Assembly: GCF_000685035.1 (NCBI RefSeq)
Contig: NZ_BAYB01000008.1
Location: forward strand, 341,255-405,254
From: Paraburkholderia ferrariae NBRC 106233
GTDB lineage: Bacteria > Pseudomonadota > Gammaproteobacteria > Burkholderiales > Burkholderiaceae
Reading direction: 5' to 3'
Length of the DNA: 64,000 nt
In this document: positions 1 through 8,437 of the stretch, piece after piece
Layout of the letters: each line of letters opens with the position of its first letter
Numbering within the stretch: position 1 is the stretch's first letter
The notes under the pieces: model-generated
What the model was told of the DNA's origin: nothing
The model's database searches: none
What the model saw: the letters and a program-made list of their open reading frames with translations, nothing else
Made by a program: the position numbers and the translations under genes

Positions 1-265
1 CGCGGCCTCTCAAGCGCTCCAGATCGCTGTGCGCGTGCGCCAGCTGGTTGAGCACGAGGCGCGCGTGCGTGAGCAGCACCTTGCCGTGCTCCGTGAACGT
101 AATGCCTTCGGGCGCGCGGATCAGGAGCGGCAAACGCTCCCCTGCCTCCAGCTCGCGCAGGGCGCGCGTGACCGCGGCCTGCGAAAGCCCGAGCGCGCGG
201 GCCGCGCCGCGGATGCTGCCGGCGTCCGCGCTGGCAACGAGCGCTTCCAGTTGATGCAGTTTCAT
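1..265 (-). CDS. LysR-family transcriptional regulator, N-terminal part (runs off the window)
   Basis: The reading frame starts at the ATG whose complement lies at 263-265 and stays open to the window edge, so only about 88 residues are visible. It begins MKLHQLEALVASADAGSIRGAARALG and continues SQAAVTRALRELE, which is the winged helix-turn-helix of LysR regulators (an A-rich first helix, then the S-Q-A-A-V-T-R recognition helix). The effector-binding domain lies outside the window. The gene is divergent from the M20 amidohydrolase at 408 with about 140 bases between them. LysR genes usually control a divergent neighbour, so this is a likely regulator of the hydrolase/binding-protein/porin group (inference). 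Confidence 0.85.
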   Translation of the reverse strand, partial: MKLHQLEALVASADAGSIRGAARALGLSQAAVTRALRELEAGERLPLLIRAPEGITFTEHGKVLLTHARLVLNQLAHAHSDLERLRGR

Positions 266-305
266 TTGCGCAGAGGCGCCGCCGCCGGCGTGGAACGAAA
301 GGGGG

Positions 306-322
306 GACAACAGGGAGTTGTC
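306..322. promoter_or_regulatory. Perfect inverted repeat between lysR and amidohydrolase, probable LysR operator
   Basis: GACAAC-AGGGA-GTTGTC is a perfect 6-base inverted repeat with a 5-base centre. It lies in the divergent intergenic region, 41 bases from the LysR start and 86 bases from the amidohydrolase start. Size and position fit a LysR recognition site; the assignment is inference. Confidence 0.5.
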
Positions 323-407
323 ATCATAACAAAACGCTGGCTGTTCCCCGCGATTTGCGCTGCATACGATTCGCCCCACGACATAGGAAGCGCGTGGAGG
401 AAAACGG

Positions 408-1577
408 GTGAGCAGACAGTGGGTTTTGCCGGAGGTGGCGGCAATCGAGGCCGAAATGATCGCGCTGCGCCGCGAGTTGCACGCGCGGCCCGAGTTGGGC
501 TTCGAAGAGCACGCGACGAGCGCGCTCGTCGCCGCGAAGCTCGAAGCGTGGGGCTATCGGGTGACGCGCGGCGTGGGCGGTACGGGCGTGGTCGGAACCC
601 TCGCACGCGGGTCCGGCACCAGCCTCGGGCTGCGCGCCGACATGGACGCGCTGCCGATCCGCGAAGCGACCGGCCTGCCCTACGCGAGCCGGAACGACGG
701 CATCATGCACGCCTGCGGTCATGACGGCCACACGGCGATGCTGCTGGCCGCGGCACGTTGTCTCGCGGAAAAAACGCACTGGCGCGGCACGCTGAATCTG
801 ATTTTTCAGCCGGCCGAAGAGGGCCTCGGCGGCGCGCTCAAGATGATCGAGGATGGTTTGTTCCAGCACTTTCCCTGCGACCGCCTATTCGCGATGCACA
901 ATGTTCCCGGCTTTCCCGCCGGCAAGATCGGCGTCCACAGCGGCGCATTCATGGCTTCCGCCGACGAAGTGACGATTCGCGTGACCGGCCGCGGCGGGCA
1001 TGCGGCCGCGCCTCATCAAACGATCGATCCGGTCGTGGTCGGCGCCTCGATCGTCATGGCGCTGCAAAGCGTGGTGGCGCGCAACGTGGCGCCGCACGAG
1101 CAGGCGGTCGTGAGCGTTGGTGCGCTGCATGCGGGCAGCGTCTCGAACGTGATCGCTCCGCACGCCGATCTGCACCTGAGCGTGCGCGCGCTTTCCGCCG
1201 ACGTGCGCGAACTGCTCGAGCGGCGCATACGCGCGCTTGCCGAGGGGCAGGCCGCAAGTTACGGCGCAAGCGTGGAGATCGATTACCGCCACGGCTACCC
1301 GGTGCTCGTGAATCATGACGAGGAGACCGCGATCGCACACCGCGTCGCGCTCGACTGGGGAGGCGAAGCAATGCTGATCGACGGCCTGCGCCCGTTCATG
1401 GCGAGCGAGGACTTCGCATACATGCTGGAGCGCTGTCCGGGCAGCTATCTCTCGATCGGCAACGGCGACGGCACGCAGCATTGCTCGCTGCACCACCCCG
1501 GCTACGACTTCAACGACGCGAGCCTCGCCATTGGCGCGAGTTACTGGGTAAAGCTCGCGGAGTACATTCTGCAATGA
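408..1577 (+). CDS. M20-family amidohydrolase (hippurate hydrolase / N-acyl-amino-acid deacylase type)
   Basis: 389 residues, the normal length for the M20D (HipO/IAA-amino-acid hydrolase) family, which uses two metal ions to split N-acyl amino acids. Metal and catalytic motifs are visible: RADMDALP near residues 76-83, HACGHDGHTA at 101-110 (metal-binding C103 and H105), QPAEEG near 134-139 with the catalytic and metal-binding glutamates, and a C-terminal SLHHPGYDFND segment carrying another metal histidine. The start is GTG, preceded by GGAGG seven bases upstream; no better ATG fits. No signal peptide, so cytoplasmic. The binding protein that follows (68-base gap, same strand) suggests uptake and hydrolysis of an acylated amino acid. 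The exact substrate cannot be read from sequence. Confidence 0.88.
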   Translation: MSRQWVLPEVAAIEAEMIALRRELHARPELGFEEHATSALVAAKLEAWGYRVTRGVGGTGVVGTLARGSGTSLGLRADMDALPIREATGLPYASRNDGIMHACGHDGHTAMLLAAARCLAEKTHWRGTLNLIFQPAEEGLGGALKMIEDGLFQHFPCDRLFAMHNVPGFPAGKIGVHSGAFMASADEVTIRVTGRGGHAAAPHQTIDPVVVGASIVMALQSVVARNVAPHEQAVVSVGALHAGSVSNVIAPHADLHLSVRALSADVRELLERRIRALAEGQAASYGASVEIDYRHGYPVLVNHDEETAIAHRVALDWGGEAMLIDGLRPFMASEDFAYMLERCPGSYLSIGNGDGTQHCSLHHPGYDFNDASLAIGASYWVKLAEYILQ

Positions 1578-1644
1578 ACATCCGGGCAACCTGATTCGAT
1601 CAATTCAACTCAAGCAACCGAAACGACAGAAAGGAGACGATGCA

Positions 1645-2439
1645 ATGAAGCAATGGACGATGGCGCTCTCGCTGGCGCTTGCAGCCGCGGCAACGACGGG
1701 CCAGGCACACGCGGTGGATCTGAAGGGTCGAGAAATCCGGCTCGCGGTCGATCCCACCTATCCGCCACTCGAATACAAAATGCCGGACGGACAGCTCACC
1801 GGCTTCGGCGTGGATATTGCCAATGCGTTGTGCGCGCAACTGAATGCGCATTGCGTATGGGTGGAAACGAGCTTCGACGGCATGATTCCAGGCCTGCTTG
1901 CGCGCAAGTTCGACGTCATCTCCTCGTCAATGACGATCACGCCCAAGCGCATGCAGCAGATCGCCTTTACGAACAAGATCTCGAACGCACCCGCCCGGCT
2001 CGTCGTGCGCCGCGGCTCGCCGCTGCTGCCGGACGCAGCCTCGCTCAAGGGCAAGCGCGTGGGCGTGGAGCAGGGATCGAGCCAGGAAGACTACGCGCGC
2101 GCAGAGTGGCAGCCCGCCGGCGCGGAGATCGTCGCTTATCAAAACCAGGATCAGGTTTATGCGGACCTGACCTCGGGCCGTCTCGACGCCGCATTCCAGG
2201 CATCGATCGAAGCCAGCGACGGCTTTCTCAAGCGCCCCGAAGGCAAAGACTTCACGTTCGCGGGAGCCGCCATCGACGACCCGAAGTACTTCGGTCAGGG
2301 CGACGGTCTCGGCCTGCGCAAGGAGGACACCGGATTGCGCGACGCCTTCAACGGCGCGCTCGCCGACATTCTCGCAAACGGCACCTACGCACGCATCAAC
2401 AAGAAGTACTTCGACTTCGACATCTACGGCACGAAATAA
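1645..2439 (+). CDS. ABC transporter periplasmic amino-acid-binding protein (SBP family 3)
   Basis: 264 residues with a signal peptide (MKQWTMALSLALAAAATTGQAHA, cleavage after AHA). The mature protein starts with the solute-binding family 3 pattern, IRLAVDPTYPPLEYKMPDG then LTGFGVDIANALCAQL, and continues with the WDGMIPGL-like segment SFDGMIPGL. It resembles the lysine/arginine/ornithine and histidine binding proteins (ArgT/HisJ) in length and motif order. AAGGAGA precedes the ATG. No permease or ATPase gene lies next to it here, so it must share a transporter encoded elsewhere or act with genes outside this window. It probably captures the product or substrate of the upstream amidohydrolase (inference). 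Confidence 0.87.
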   Translation: MKQWTMALSLALAAAATTGQAHAVDLKGREIRLAVDPTYPPLEYKMPDGQLTGFGVDIANALCAQLNAHCVWVETSFDGMIPGLLARKFDVISSSMTITPKRMQQIAFTNKISNAPARLVVRRGSPLLPDAASLKGKRVGVEQGSSQEDYARAEWQPAGAEIVAYQNQDQVYADLTSGRLDAAFQASIEASDGFLKRPEGKDFTFAGAAIDDPKYFGQGDGLGLRKEDTGLRDAFNGALADILANGTYARINKKYFDFDIYGTK

Positions 2440-2564
2440 CGCCGGACGGGCCGTGCAGGCGGCAACGCGGCAAAGCGGCCGCTGAGCTGCGGGCCGCCGC
2501 CGCGAAGGCAAGATGGCAACTCTCGCCTATATATTTAGCATACCTGATAAAAAACGGAATCCAC

Positions 2565-3752
2565 ATGAAGAGGAAGATCTTTTGCGTCATGGCGCTGTGC
2601 GGTGCGACTGCGCCCGCTTTCGCGCAGAGCAGCGTAACCCTGTACGGTCTGATCGACGAGGGTATCGACTACACGAACAACGTGGGCGGCCACGCCGTGT
2701 ATGAAATGACGAGCGGTTATGCGCAGGGCAGCCGCTGGGGGCTCAAGGGAAGCGAAGATCTTGGCGGCGGCAACAGCGCCGTCTTCCAGATCGAGAGCGG
2801 CTTCAATGCGGGCAACGGCGCGCTCGCGCAAGGCGGCCGCATTTTTGGGCGCCAGGCGTTTGCCGGGCTGGCCAGCGAGCGCTACGGCACGCTCACGCTG
2901 GGGCGCCAGTACGACTCCGTGGTGGATTATCTGGCGCAGACCACGGCGAACGGCAACTGGGGCGGCTATCTGCTCTCGCATCCCTACGACAACGACAATA
3001 CCGACAACACTTTTCGCCTGAACAACACCGTCAAATACGCGAGCCCGACGTTCGGCGGCTTCTCATTCGGCGGCACCTACAGCTTCAGCAACGACACCGG
3101 CTTCGCGAACAACCGCGCACTGAGCGCTGGCGCGCAATACACGACGGGCGGCTGGCTCATTGCCGCAGCCTATTTGAACGCGAACAATCCCGCGCTGACT
3201 TCGGGCGGTGCGATTGCGGGCGGGAGCAGCACGAATGGCACAGACGGCAATTTCGCTGCGTCGCGTCTGCAGATTTTCGGCGCGGGGGTGAACTACACGG
3301 CGGGGCCGGCGACGGTCGGCTTCGCGTATAGCAATACGTATATCGCCCAGCCCGTGGCGAACGTCGGCTATCTCACGGGCGACGAGACGATCCAGCCGGT
3401 GACAGGGCCGCTCGCCGGCGGCCGCGTGACGTCGCTCAGGTATCAGAACTTCGAGGTGAACGGCAAGTATCAGTTCACGCCGGCCTGCTTCGTGGGCGCG
3501 CAGTACGTCTACACGCTCGAGCGCTACGATGCCACGACGGGCAGCGTGAAGCCCGCGATTCATTCGGTGGGCCTGATGGTCGACTACAACCTTTCGAAGC
3601 GCACGGACGTCTATTTGCAGGGCGCATTCCAGCTCGTGGCAGGCGACAGAACCGGCTCGTCTCTCGACCAGGCTTATGTACCCGGTGCGCAGGATCTTTC
3701 GTCGACTTCGCGCCAGCTTGCGGTGCGTGCCGCCATCCGTCATAGCTTCTGA
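2565..3752 (+). CDS. Outer-membrane porin, Burkholderiales OmpC-like (Gram-negative porin family)
   Basis: 395 residues. The start MKRKIFCVMALCGATAPAFA is a signal peptide cut before QSSVTLYGLIDEG, the hallmark beginning of betaproteobacterial trimeric porins. The GSRWGLKGSEDLGGG and GRQAFAGLASERYGTLTLGRQYD strands follow, and the protein ends in RAAIRHSF, with the C-terminal phenylalanine required for BAM-dependent outer-membrane insertion. The frame is open far upstream, but only this start gives a signal peptide. It lies 125 bases after the binding-protein gene on the same strand, consistent with outer-membrane entry of the same nutrient. The upstream gap holds an AT-rich stretch (about 2525-2555) that could carry its own promoter. 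Confidence 0.93.
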   Translation: MKRKIFCVMALCGATAPAFAQSSVTLYGLIDEGIDYTNNVGGHAVYEMTSGYAQGSRWGLKGSEDLGGGNSAVFQIESGFNAGNGALAQGGRIFGRQAFAGLASERYGTLTLGRQYDSVVDYLAQTTANGNWGGYLLSHPYDNDNTDNTFRLNNTVKYASPTFGGFSFGGTYSFSNDTGFANNRALSAGAQYTTGGWLIAAAYLNANNPALTSGGAIAGGSSTNGTDGNFAASRLQIFGAGVNYTAGPATVGFAYSNTYIAQPVANVGYLTGDETIQPVTGPLAGGRVTSLRYQNFEVNGKYQFTPACFVGAQYVYTLERYDATTGSVKPAIHSVGLMVDYNLSKRTDVYLQGAFQLVAGDRTGSSLDQAYVPGAQDLSSTSRQLAVRAAIRHSF

Positions 3753-3766
3753 ATCTGGAGGCGGGC

Positions 3767-3799
3767 GGCGCTCCATGCAGGCCGTACAATCGGAGCGCC
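3767..3799. terminator. Possible hairpin between convergent porin and sulfatase genes
   Basis: GGCGCTCC (3767-3774) and GGAGCGCC (3792-3799) are perfect 8-base complements separated by 17 bases, just after the porin stop. There is no U-tract, so a factor-independent terminator is not supported; it may act as an mRNA 3' end stabiliser. Confidence 0.3.
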
Positions 3800-3896
3800 A
3801 CCCGGCAAGATGGGTCTACCCCGTTTCCCGCCAGTCCCCCAACGAACGCCAATCAAGCTCGCTCAAGACGCGCAACACGTTCGCCGGCAATGCCGT

Positions 3897-5732
3897 TCAC
3901 GCGTGCGCCTTGAACTGAAACTGCAACCGCCCGTCCTTGAATGGCAAGCTCGACAAATCATCCTGCCCGACCTCCTCCCGAATCAATCGATTCAGTTTCG
4001 CGTTCATGTCCTCCATCAACGCGCCATGCAAGTCCGGCCGGATCGCGAGGTTGTCCATTTCGCCCGGATCGGTGTAGAGATCGAAGAGTTCCAGATCGTT
4101 GTGCGCCAGTAACGCTTCCAGCGTTTCCGGCTCGTTGAAGTCCGCCAGCGCAAAGTAGCGACTGAATCGATACCGGCCGTCAAACACGCTGCGAATCGCA
4201 CCCCGTTGCCTCAGATCCGGCTGCAACGCGGCCGCGCGCGCGTGCATCTCCGCGGGGGGCACGCCGCGTTCGCGCATCGTCCTGAATTCGGCGAGCATCC
4301 ACTCGCTGTCGTAGTAAAGCAGCATCGCGTAGTTGAACAGCGTTGCGTCGCGAATCGCGTGCACGCCGGCGCGTTCCGGTTGCGCGAGCAAATGGGCAAA
4401 GCTGTTTCCCTTCGCGTCGGGGCCGACGATGCGTGCGGCCGTATCGGCCGGCGCGCCGGTCAACGCGACGAGCGTCGGCGCAACATCGAGATGCGAGGTC
4501 AGCGCGCGGCAAGTCTTCCCGCCACGAAAAGCCGGATGCCTGACGAGCATCGGCACGTGATTCTGCTGGCGATAAGCGTTGGCGCCTTTGTCGATCATCT
4601 GGTGATGGCCCGCCAGGTCGCCGTGATCGGACGTCAGGACGACGATCGTTTTATCGGCGATCCCGAGATCGTCCAGCTCGTTGAGCAGGCGCTCGACGTG
4701 CTGATCGCAGTCGCGAATGCAATTCAGGTAGTAGTCCTGATAACGCTTTACCGTAGCATCGTCGAACGTTATCTTGCCGATCAGCGCCTCGTGGGCGGCT
4801 GAATACATCGCGTGCGCCTTCGGCCGGTCCGGCGACACGAGCGGTTGTCGGCGCGACGCGGGCAGCGGAACCTGGTCCCAGTGCGCGTCGTAAAGCTGGC
4901 TATCCGGCGCCGGGCGCGTTGGAATCAGGCCAGATCCGTTCGGCCGCCCCGAAGGGTCGGTGTTGAGCCACATCGCGTCATGCGGATTGACGAGATTGAC
5001 CGCCAGGAACCAGGGCTTCCCGCCCGCCGCATCGGGGCGCTGCTCGCGCATCCAGCTGATCGCGGCCTGGGCGGTCATGCCATCGAAGTTGTAGCCGCCA
5101 TGTGCGGAACCCACGAGATCGCCGACACCGAAATAGTCGTCGAAGCCATACGCGCGCATGGCGTTGTTGTAATCGGCCACCGGTGCGTTGTATGGCGAAT
5201 TCGATTCGTGCATGGTCGCGCTCAGATGCCATTTGCCGACGTACACGGCCCGATAGCCCGCGTCCTTCATCATGTGGCCGACCGTTCGAATCGACGTCGG
5301 CATGTCCGGCTGCCACGGTAGCCCCGCGTTGTCGAATACGCCCGTGTGCTGCATGTGCTGCCCGGTATAGAGGGTCGAGCGCGACGGCGAACACACGCAG
5401 GCCGCAATCTGGTGATTGATGAAGCTGACGCCGCTCTTCGCAAGGCGCTCGCGCCCCGGCACGCTAACGGGCCATGCATCGAAATAGCGCTCCTGGTCGA
5501 CGAGCACGAAAAGAATGTTATAGCCGGCCGGCAGGCCGGGCAGCTTCGCCGCGGAACGGTTCGCCTCGCTCGCGTCCGGACTCTCCGCCGATCCGGTGGC
5601 CATCGCCGCGACCGGTGCAATGGCCGCCGTCATCGCGACGGCGCCCGAGGTCTTGAGGAAGGTGCGTCGCTGGCTGTCGGGCAACGACGAATTGGTTTCC
5701 GCGGGGCATACAGGGGTGATCAGGTCAGGCAT
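3897..5732 (-). CDS. Tat-exported sulfatase (arylsulfatase / choline-sulfatase-like, formylglycine type)
   Basis: 611 residues. A twin-arginine signal is present (SQRRTFLKTSG with R22-R23, then an Ala-rich hydrophobic stretch), so the enzyme is folded before export to the periplasm. YNILFVLVDQ carries metal ligands. ACVCSPSRSTLYTGQ contains the sulfatase signature C-x-P-S-R, with C114 the residue oxidised to formylglycine. GKWHLS and LTSDHGDLAGHH are further active-site blocks. The family removes sulfate from organic sulfate esters; the substrate cannot be told. It is divergent from a porin at 6020 and both have a GTTCC-N6-GGAAC palindrome exactly 51 bases before their start codons, suggesting co-regulated uptake and desulfation. 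Confidence 0.9.
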   Translation of the reverse strand: MPDLITPVCPAETNSSLPDSQRRTFLKTSGAVAMTAAIAPVAAMATGSAESPDASEANRSAAKLPGLPAGYNILFVLVDQERYFDAWPVSVPGRERLAKSGVSFINHQIAACVCSPSRSTLYTGQHMQHTGVFDNAGLPWQPDMPTSIRTVGHMMKDAGYRAVYVGKWHLSATMHESNSPYNAPVADYNNAMRAYGFDDYFGVGDLVGSAHGGYNFDGMTAQAAISWMREQRPDAAGGKPWFLAVNLVNPHDAMWLNTDPSGRPNGSGLIPTRPAPDSQLYDAHWDQVPLPASRRQPLVSPDRPKAHAMYSAAHEALIGKITFDDATVKRYQDYYLNCIRDCDQHVERLLNELDDLGIADKTIVVLTSDHGDLAGHHQMIDKGANAYRQQNHVPMLVRHPAFRGGKTCRALTSHLDVAPTLVALTGAPADTAARIVGPDAKGNSFAHLLAQPERAGVHAIRDATLFNYAMLLYYDSEWMLAEFRTMRERGVPPAEMHARAAALQPDLRQRGAIRSVFDGRYRFSRYFALADFNEPETLEALLAHNDLELFDLYTDPGEMDNLAIRPDLHGALMEDMNAKLNRLIREEVGQDDLSSLPFKDGRLQFQFKAHA

Positions 5733-5782
5733 GACTCATTCCGATAACAAAAATCCGCAAGGGCACCCGCATGTTCAAAAAT

Positions 5783-5798
5783 GTTCCATTAAAGGAAC
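5783..5798. promoter_or_regulatory. Palindromic operator candidate upstream of the sulfatase gene
   Basis: GTTCCATTAAAGGAAC: perfect 5-base arms around six bases, 51 bases upstream of the sulfatase ATG (minus strand). The same arms recur at 5954-5969 on the porin side, and a related GTTC/GAAC palindrome precedes the monooxygenase. An IclR or similar dimer is the likely reader (inference). Confidence 0.5.
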
Positions 5799-5953
5799 GT
5801 TGATCCTTTTTTGGCATTGTTGCACAGACGCTTATCGAAGAGAAATTGTTTCATTCGTCGCTGCGCAAATCCCACATTCCCCGTAATACCGGTGAAAACC
5901 ACAAGATTCGCATCATTTATTTTGATGTTCTAATGTTTCATGTAAGGTCAATA

Positions 5954-5969
5954 GTTCCCGGTATGGAAC
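5954..5969. promoter_or_regulatory. Palindromic operator candidate upstream of the second porin gene
   Basis: GTTCCCGGTATGGAAC: the same GTTCC-N6-GGAAC pattern as 5783-5798, 51 bases upstream of the porin ATG at 6020. Two perfect copies at mirror-image distances in one divergent intergenic region are unlikely by chance. Confidence 0.5.
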
Positions 5970-6019
5970 ATATCGATTTCAAAAACCCTTCTCTTTGAAC
6001 TTGTCGATCCAGAACAAAA

Positions 6020-7093
6020 ATGAACAGAACATGCATTGCAGGACTGGTTGCTATCAACCTTTGCGGATCCGCTTTCGGGCAAAGCAGCGTGACGCTTTAT
6101 GGCAGCCTCGATTCCGGCCTGGCCTATGTCAATAACAGCGGCGGGCATACGCTGTTCAAGGCCAACCAGAGCAACATGCAGCCGGATCGTTGGGGCATCA
6201 TCGGTGTCGAGGATCTGGGCGGCGGATTGCGTTCGGTATTCCGTCTGGAGAATGGGTTCTTCACGAATACCGGCGCATTCGTGAATTCGGGCACCGAATT
6301 CAATCGCCGCGCGTACGTCGGCCTCGAGTCGGATCAGGCCGGAACGCTGACGCTCGGGCATCAGACTGCGTTGTCATTCGACCTCCTGACGCCCTTCGCA
6401 AACGCGTATGCGGGAAGTTCGTGGAACATGTTCCATCCGGGCAATGTCGACGGGCTTGCCGATTCGGCCACGTCGGTCATCAACAACGCGGTCAAGTACC
6501 GCTCCCCGAACTATGGGGGCGTTAGTGTCGCGGGGCTGTTCGGATTCGGCAATACGACCAACTTCGGTCAGGACAACACATGGAGTGCGGCGCTGACCTA
6601 TGACCGCGGCCCCTTTCAGGCTGCAGCGTTCTATCAGCTTCAGCACAATCAGGCGTTTGCGCTGGCGCCGCTGGCGCTCGGCACGTTCCAGGGGCAGATT
6701 GCCACCAACTATGTCGCCGACCGGGCCGAGTTCTGGGGCGCCGGCGGCGCCTATACGCTGGGATCGGTCAAGCTGCACGCGCTCTATACGCGAGTAAGGC
6801 TGGAGTCGAAACAATACGCGGACACCTATCAGGCCTATGACGCCGGCTCCGAATGGTCGGTCACGCCGTTCACCACGTTGACGGCCGGCGCCAACACCAC
6901 GACGCTCCACGCGCACCGCTGGACCCAGATCGGACTCGGCTATATCTACGCGCTGTCCAGGCAGACCCAACTCTACCTGCAGGGCATTTACGAGCACACC
7001 AATCCGGGCGGGTATGCGTCGCTGTCCGTTGCCGGCACTTCGAGCACGAGCAACCAGGTCCTGCTGCTGACCGGAATCCATCACAATTTCTGA
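6020..7093 (+). CDS. Outer-membrane porin, Burkholderiales OmpC-like
   Basis: 357 residues, beginning MNRTCIAGLVAINLCGSAFG, a signal peptide cut before QSSVTLYGSLDSGLAY. It shows the same porin blocks as the gene at 2565 (RWGIIGVEDLGGG, NRRAYVGLESDQAGTLTLGHQ) and ends LLTGIHHNF with the terminal phenylalanine. It is clearly diverged from the first porin, so not a recent duplicate. It is divergent from the sulfatase, followed 195 bases later by a flavin monooxygenase on the same strand. It probably admits the compound handled by these enzymes (inference from context and shared palindromes). Confidence 0.93.
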   Translation: MNRTCIAGLVAINLCGSAFGQSSVTLYGSLDSGLAYVNNSGGHTLFKANQSNMQPDRWGIIGVEDLGGGLRSVFRLENGFFTNTGAFVNSGTEFNRRAYVGLESDQAGTLTLGHQTALSFDLLTPFANAYAGSSWNMFHPGNVDGLADSATSVINNAVKYRSPNYGGVSVAGLFGFGNTTNFGQDNTWSAALTYDRGPFQAAAFYQLQHNQAFALAPLALGTFQGQIATNYVADRAEFWGAGGAYTLGSVKLHALYTRVRLESKQYADTYQAYDAGSEWSVTPFTTLTAGANTTTLHAHRWTQIGLGYIYALSRQTQLYLQGIYEHTNPGGYASLSVAGTSSTSNQVLLLTGIHHNF

Positions 7094-7244
7094 CCGACTG
7101 CGAGCACGCGCGCCGACTGCAACGTTCGGCCGCGCTCACCTGGCGCAGTCGCCCCCGCCTCTCCCCTCGGGGTTTTACCTCATGACCTTTTCCTTGCGAT
7201 GCCGCGCGATTGGCATCAGTATACGTGTTCAATTTAGTTCTATT

Positions 7245-7260
7245 TGTTCATTTTTGAACA
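7245..7260. promoter_or_regulatory. Palindromic operator candidate upstream of the monooxygenase gene
   Basis: TGTTCATTTTTGAACA is a perfect 6-base inverted repeat with a 4-base centre in an AT-rich stretch, 28 bases before the preferred monooxygenase start. It shares the GTTC...GAAC half-sites with 5783-5798 and 5954-5969, though its spacing is two bases shorter. Confidence 0.45.
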
Positions 7261-7288
7261 TATGAGACGCAACGCAGCGGGAGATGAA

Positions 7289-8410
7289 ATGCTGAAGATT
7301 GGAATCGTGGGTGGCGGAATCGGTGGGCTTGCGGCGGCAATCGCGCTGCGCAAAGCGGGTCATCAGGCCGTCGTTTTTGAACAGGCCGCCCGTTTCGGGC
7401 GCGTCGGCGCGGACATCAATCTCACCCCCAACGCGGTTCGCGCGCTGGATGGGCTCGGCATCGGTGCCACGCTGCGCGAAACGGCCGCACGGCCGAGCGC
7501 GCGCATCAGCCGCATGTGGGACACCGGCGAGGTTACGTCGCGGCTCGCGATGTCGGACGAGGCGGAGCGCAAATACGGCGCGCCGCAACTGACCCTGCAC
7601 CGCGCGGACGTGATGGCCGCGCTGGAGCAGGCGTTGTTGCCGGAAGAGCTTCATCTGGGCAAGCGCACGGTGTCCGTCGCGCAAACCGGCGATGCCGCCA
7701 CGATCACGCTCGACGACGGCTCCACGCACGCGTTCGACCTGCTGCTGGGCGCGGACGGCATTCATTCCGGCGTGCGCCGCTTCCTGCTCGGCGACGAGCA
7801 CCCGCAGTTCACCGGCATCGTGTCGTATCGCGCGGTCGTGCCGGCCGAGCGTCTTCAGGGCGGCGACCTCGGTGCGTTCGTCAAATGGTGGGGTCCGACT
7901 GACGACCTGCAGATCGTCACGTTCCCGTTGAATCTCGGTCGCGACATCTTCGTCTTCGCCACCACGTCGCAGCCGGACTGGACACACGAATCGTGGACCA
8001 TGCCGGGCGACCCCGACGCGCTGCGCCGCGCCTATGCGGACTTCCACCCCGAAGCGCGTGCGCTGCTCGCCGCTTGCGACACGGTGCTGGCCTCGGCGTT
8101 GTATATTCGCGATCCGTTGCCGAAATGGACCGGCGAGCGCATGGCGCTGCTCGGCGACGCGTGCCACCCGATGATGCCGTTCATGGCGCAGGGGGCCGGC
8201 ATGGCGATCGAGGACGCGGTCGTGCTGTCGCGCGCATTGACCGGCGTCGGTACGGACGGTCTCGGTGCGGCGCTCGCGCGCTACGAGCACGCACGTCAGG
8301 AACGCACGGCACGCATCCAGATCGGTTCGCGCAGCAACAACTGGCTGAAGGCCGGCGGCAACGCCGACTGGGTCTATGGATACGATGCGTGGACCGTCCC
8401 GCTGGCCTGA
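7289..8410 (+). CDS. FAD-dependent aromatic monooxygenase (salicylate / 3-hydroxybenzoate hydroxylase-like)
   Basis: 373 residues from the chosen ATG (MLKIGIVGGGIGG), which has GGGAG upstream; ATGs at 7262 and a start at 7244 are also in frame but overlap the palindrome. Family motifs in order: the GxGxxG dinucleotide fold at the N-terminus; the DG motif in LLLGADGIHSGVRR; the GD motif in ALLGDACHPMMPFMAQGAGMAIEDA. These define class A flavoprotein hydroxylases, which use NAD(P)H and oxygen to hydroxylate a ring. Substrate is not determinable; salicylate, 3-hydroxybenzoate and 6-hydroxynicotinate enzymes all look alike. An IclR regulator follows 27 bases later on the same strand. Confidence 0.88.
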   Translation: MLKIGIVGGGIGGLAAAIALRKAGHQAVVFEQAARFGRVGADINLTPNAVRALDGLGIGATLRETAARPSARISRMWDTGEVTSRLAMSDEAERKYGAPQLTLHRADVMAALEQALLPEELHLGKRTVSVAQTGDAATITLDDGSTHAFDLLLGADGIHSGVRRFLLGDEHPQFTGIVSYRAVVPAERLQGGDLGAFVKWWGPTDDLQIVTFPLNLGRDIFVFATTSQPDWTHESWTMPGDPDALRRAYADFHPEARALLAACDTVLASALYIRDPLPKWTGERMALLGDACHPMMPFMAQGAGMAIEDAVVLSRALTGVGTDGLGAALARYEHARQERTARIQIGSRSNNWLKAGGNADWVYGYDAWTVPLA

Positions 8411-8437
8411 GCCCCGCCCCCCTTTTCAAGCGTAGAG

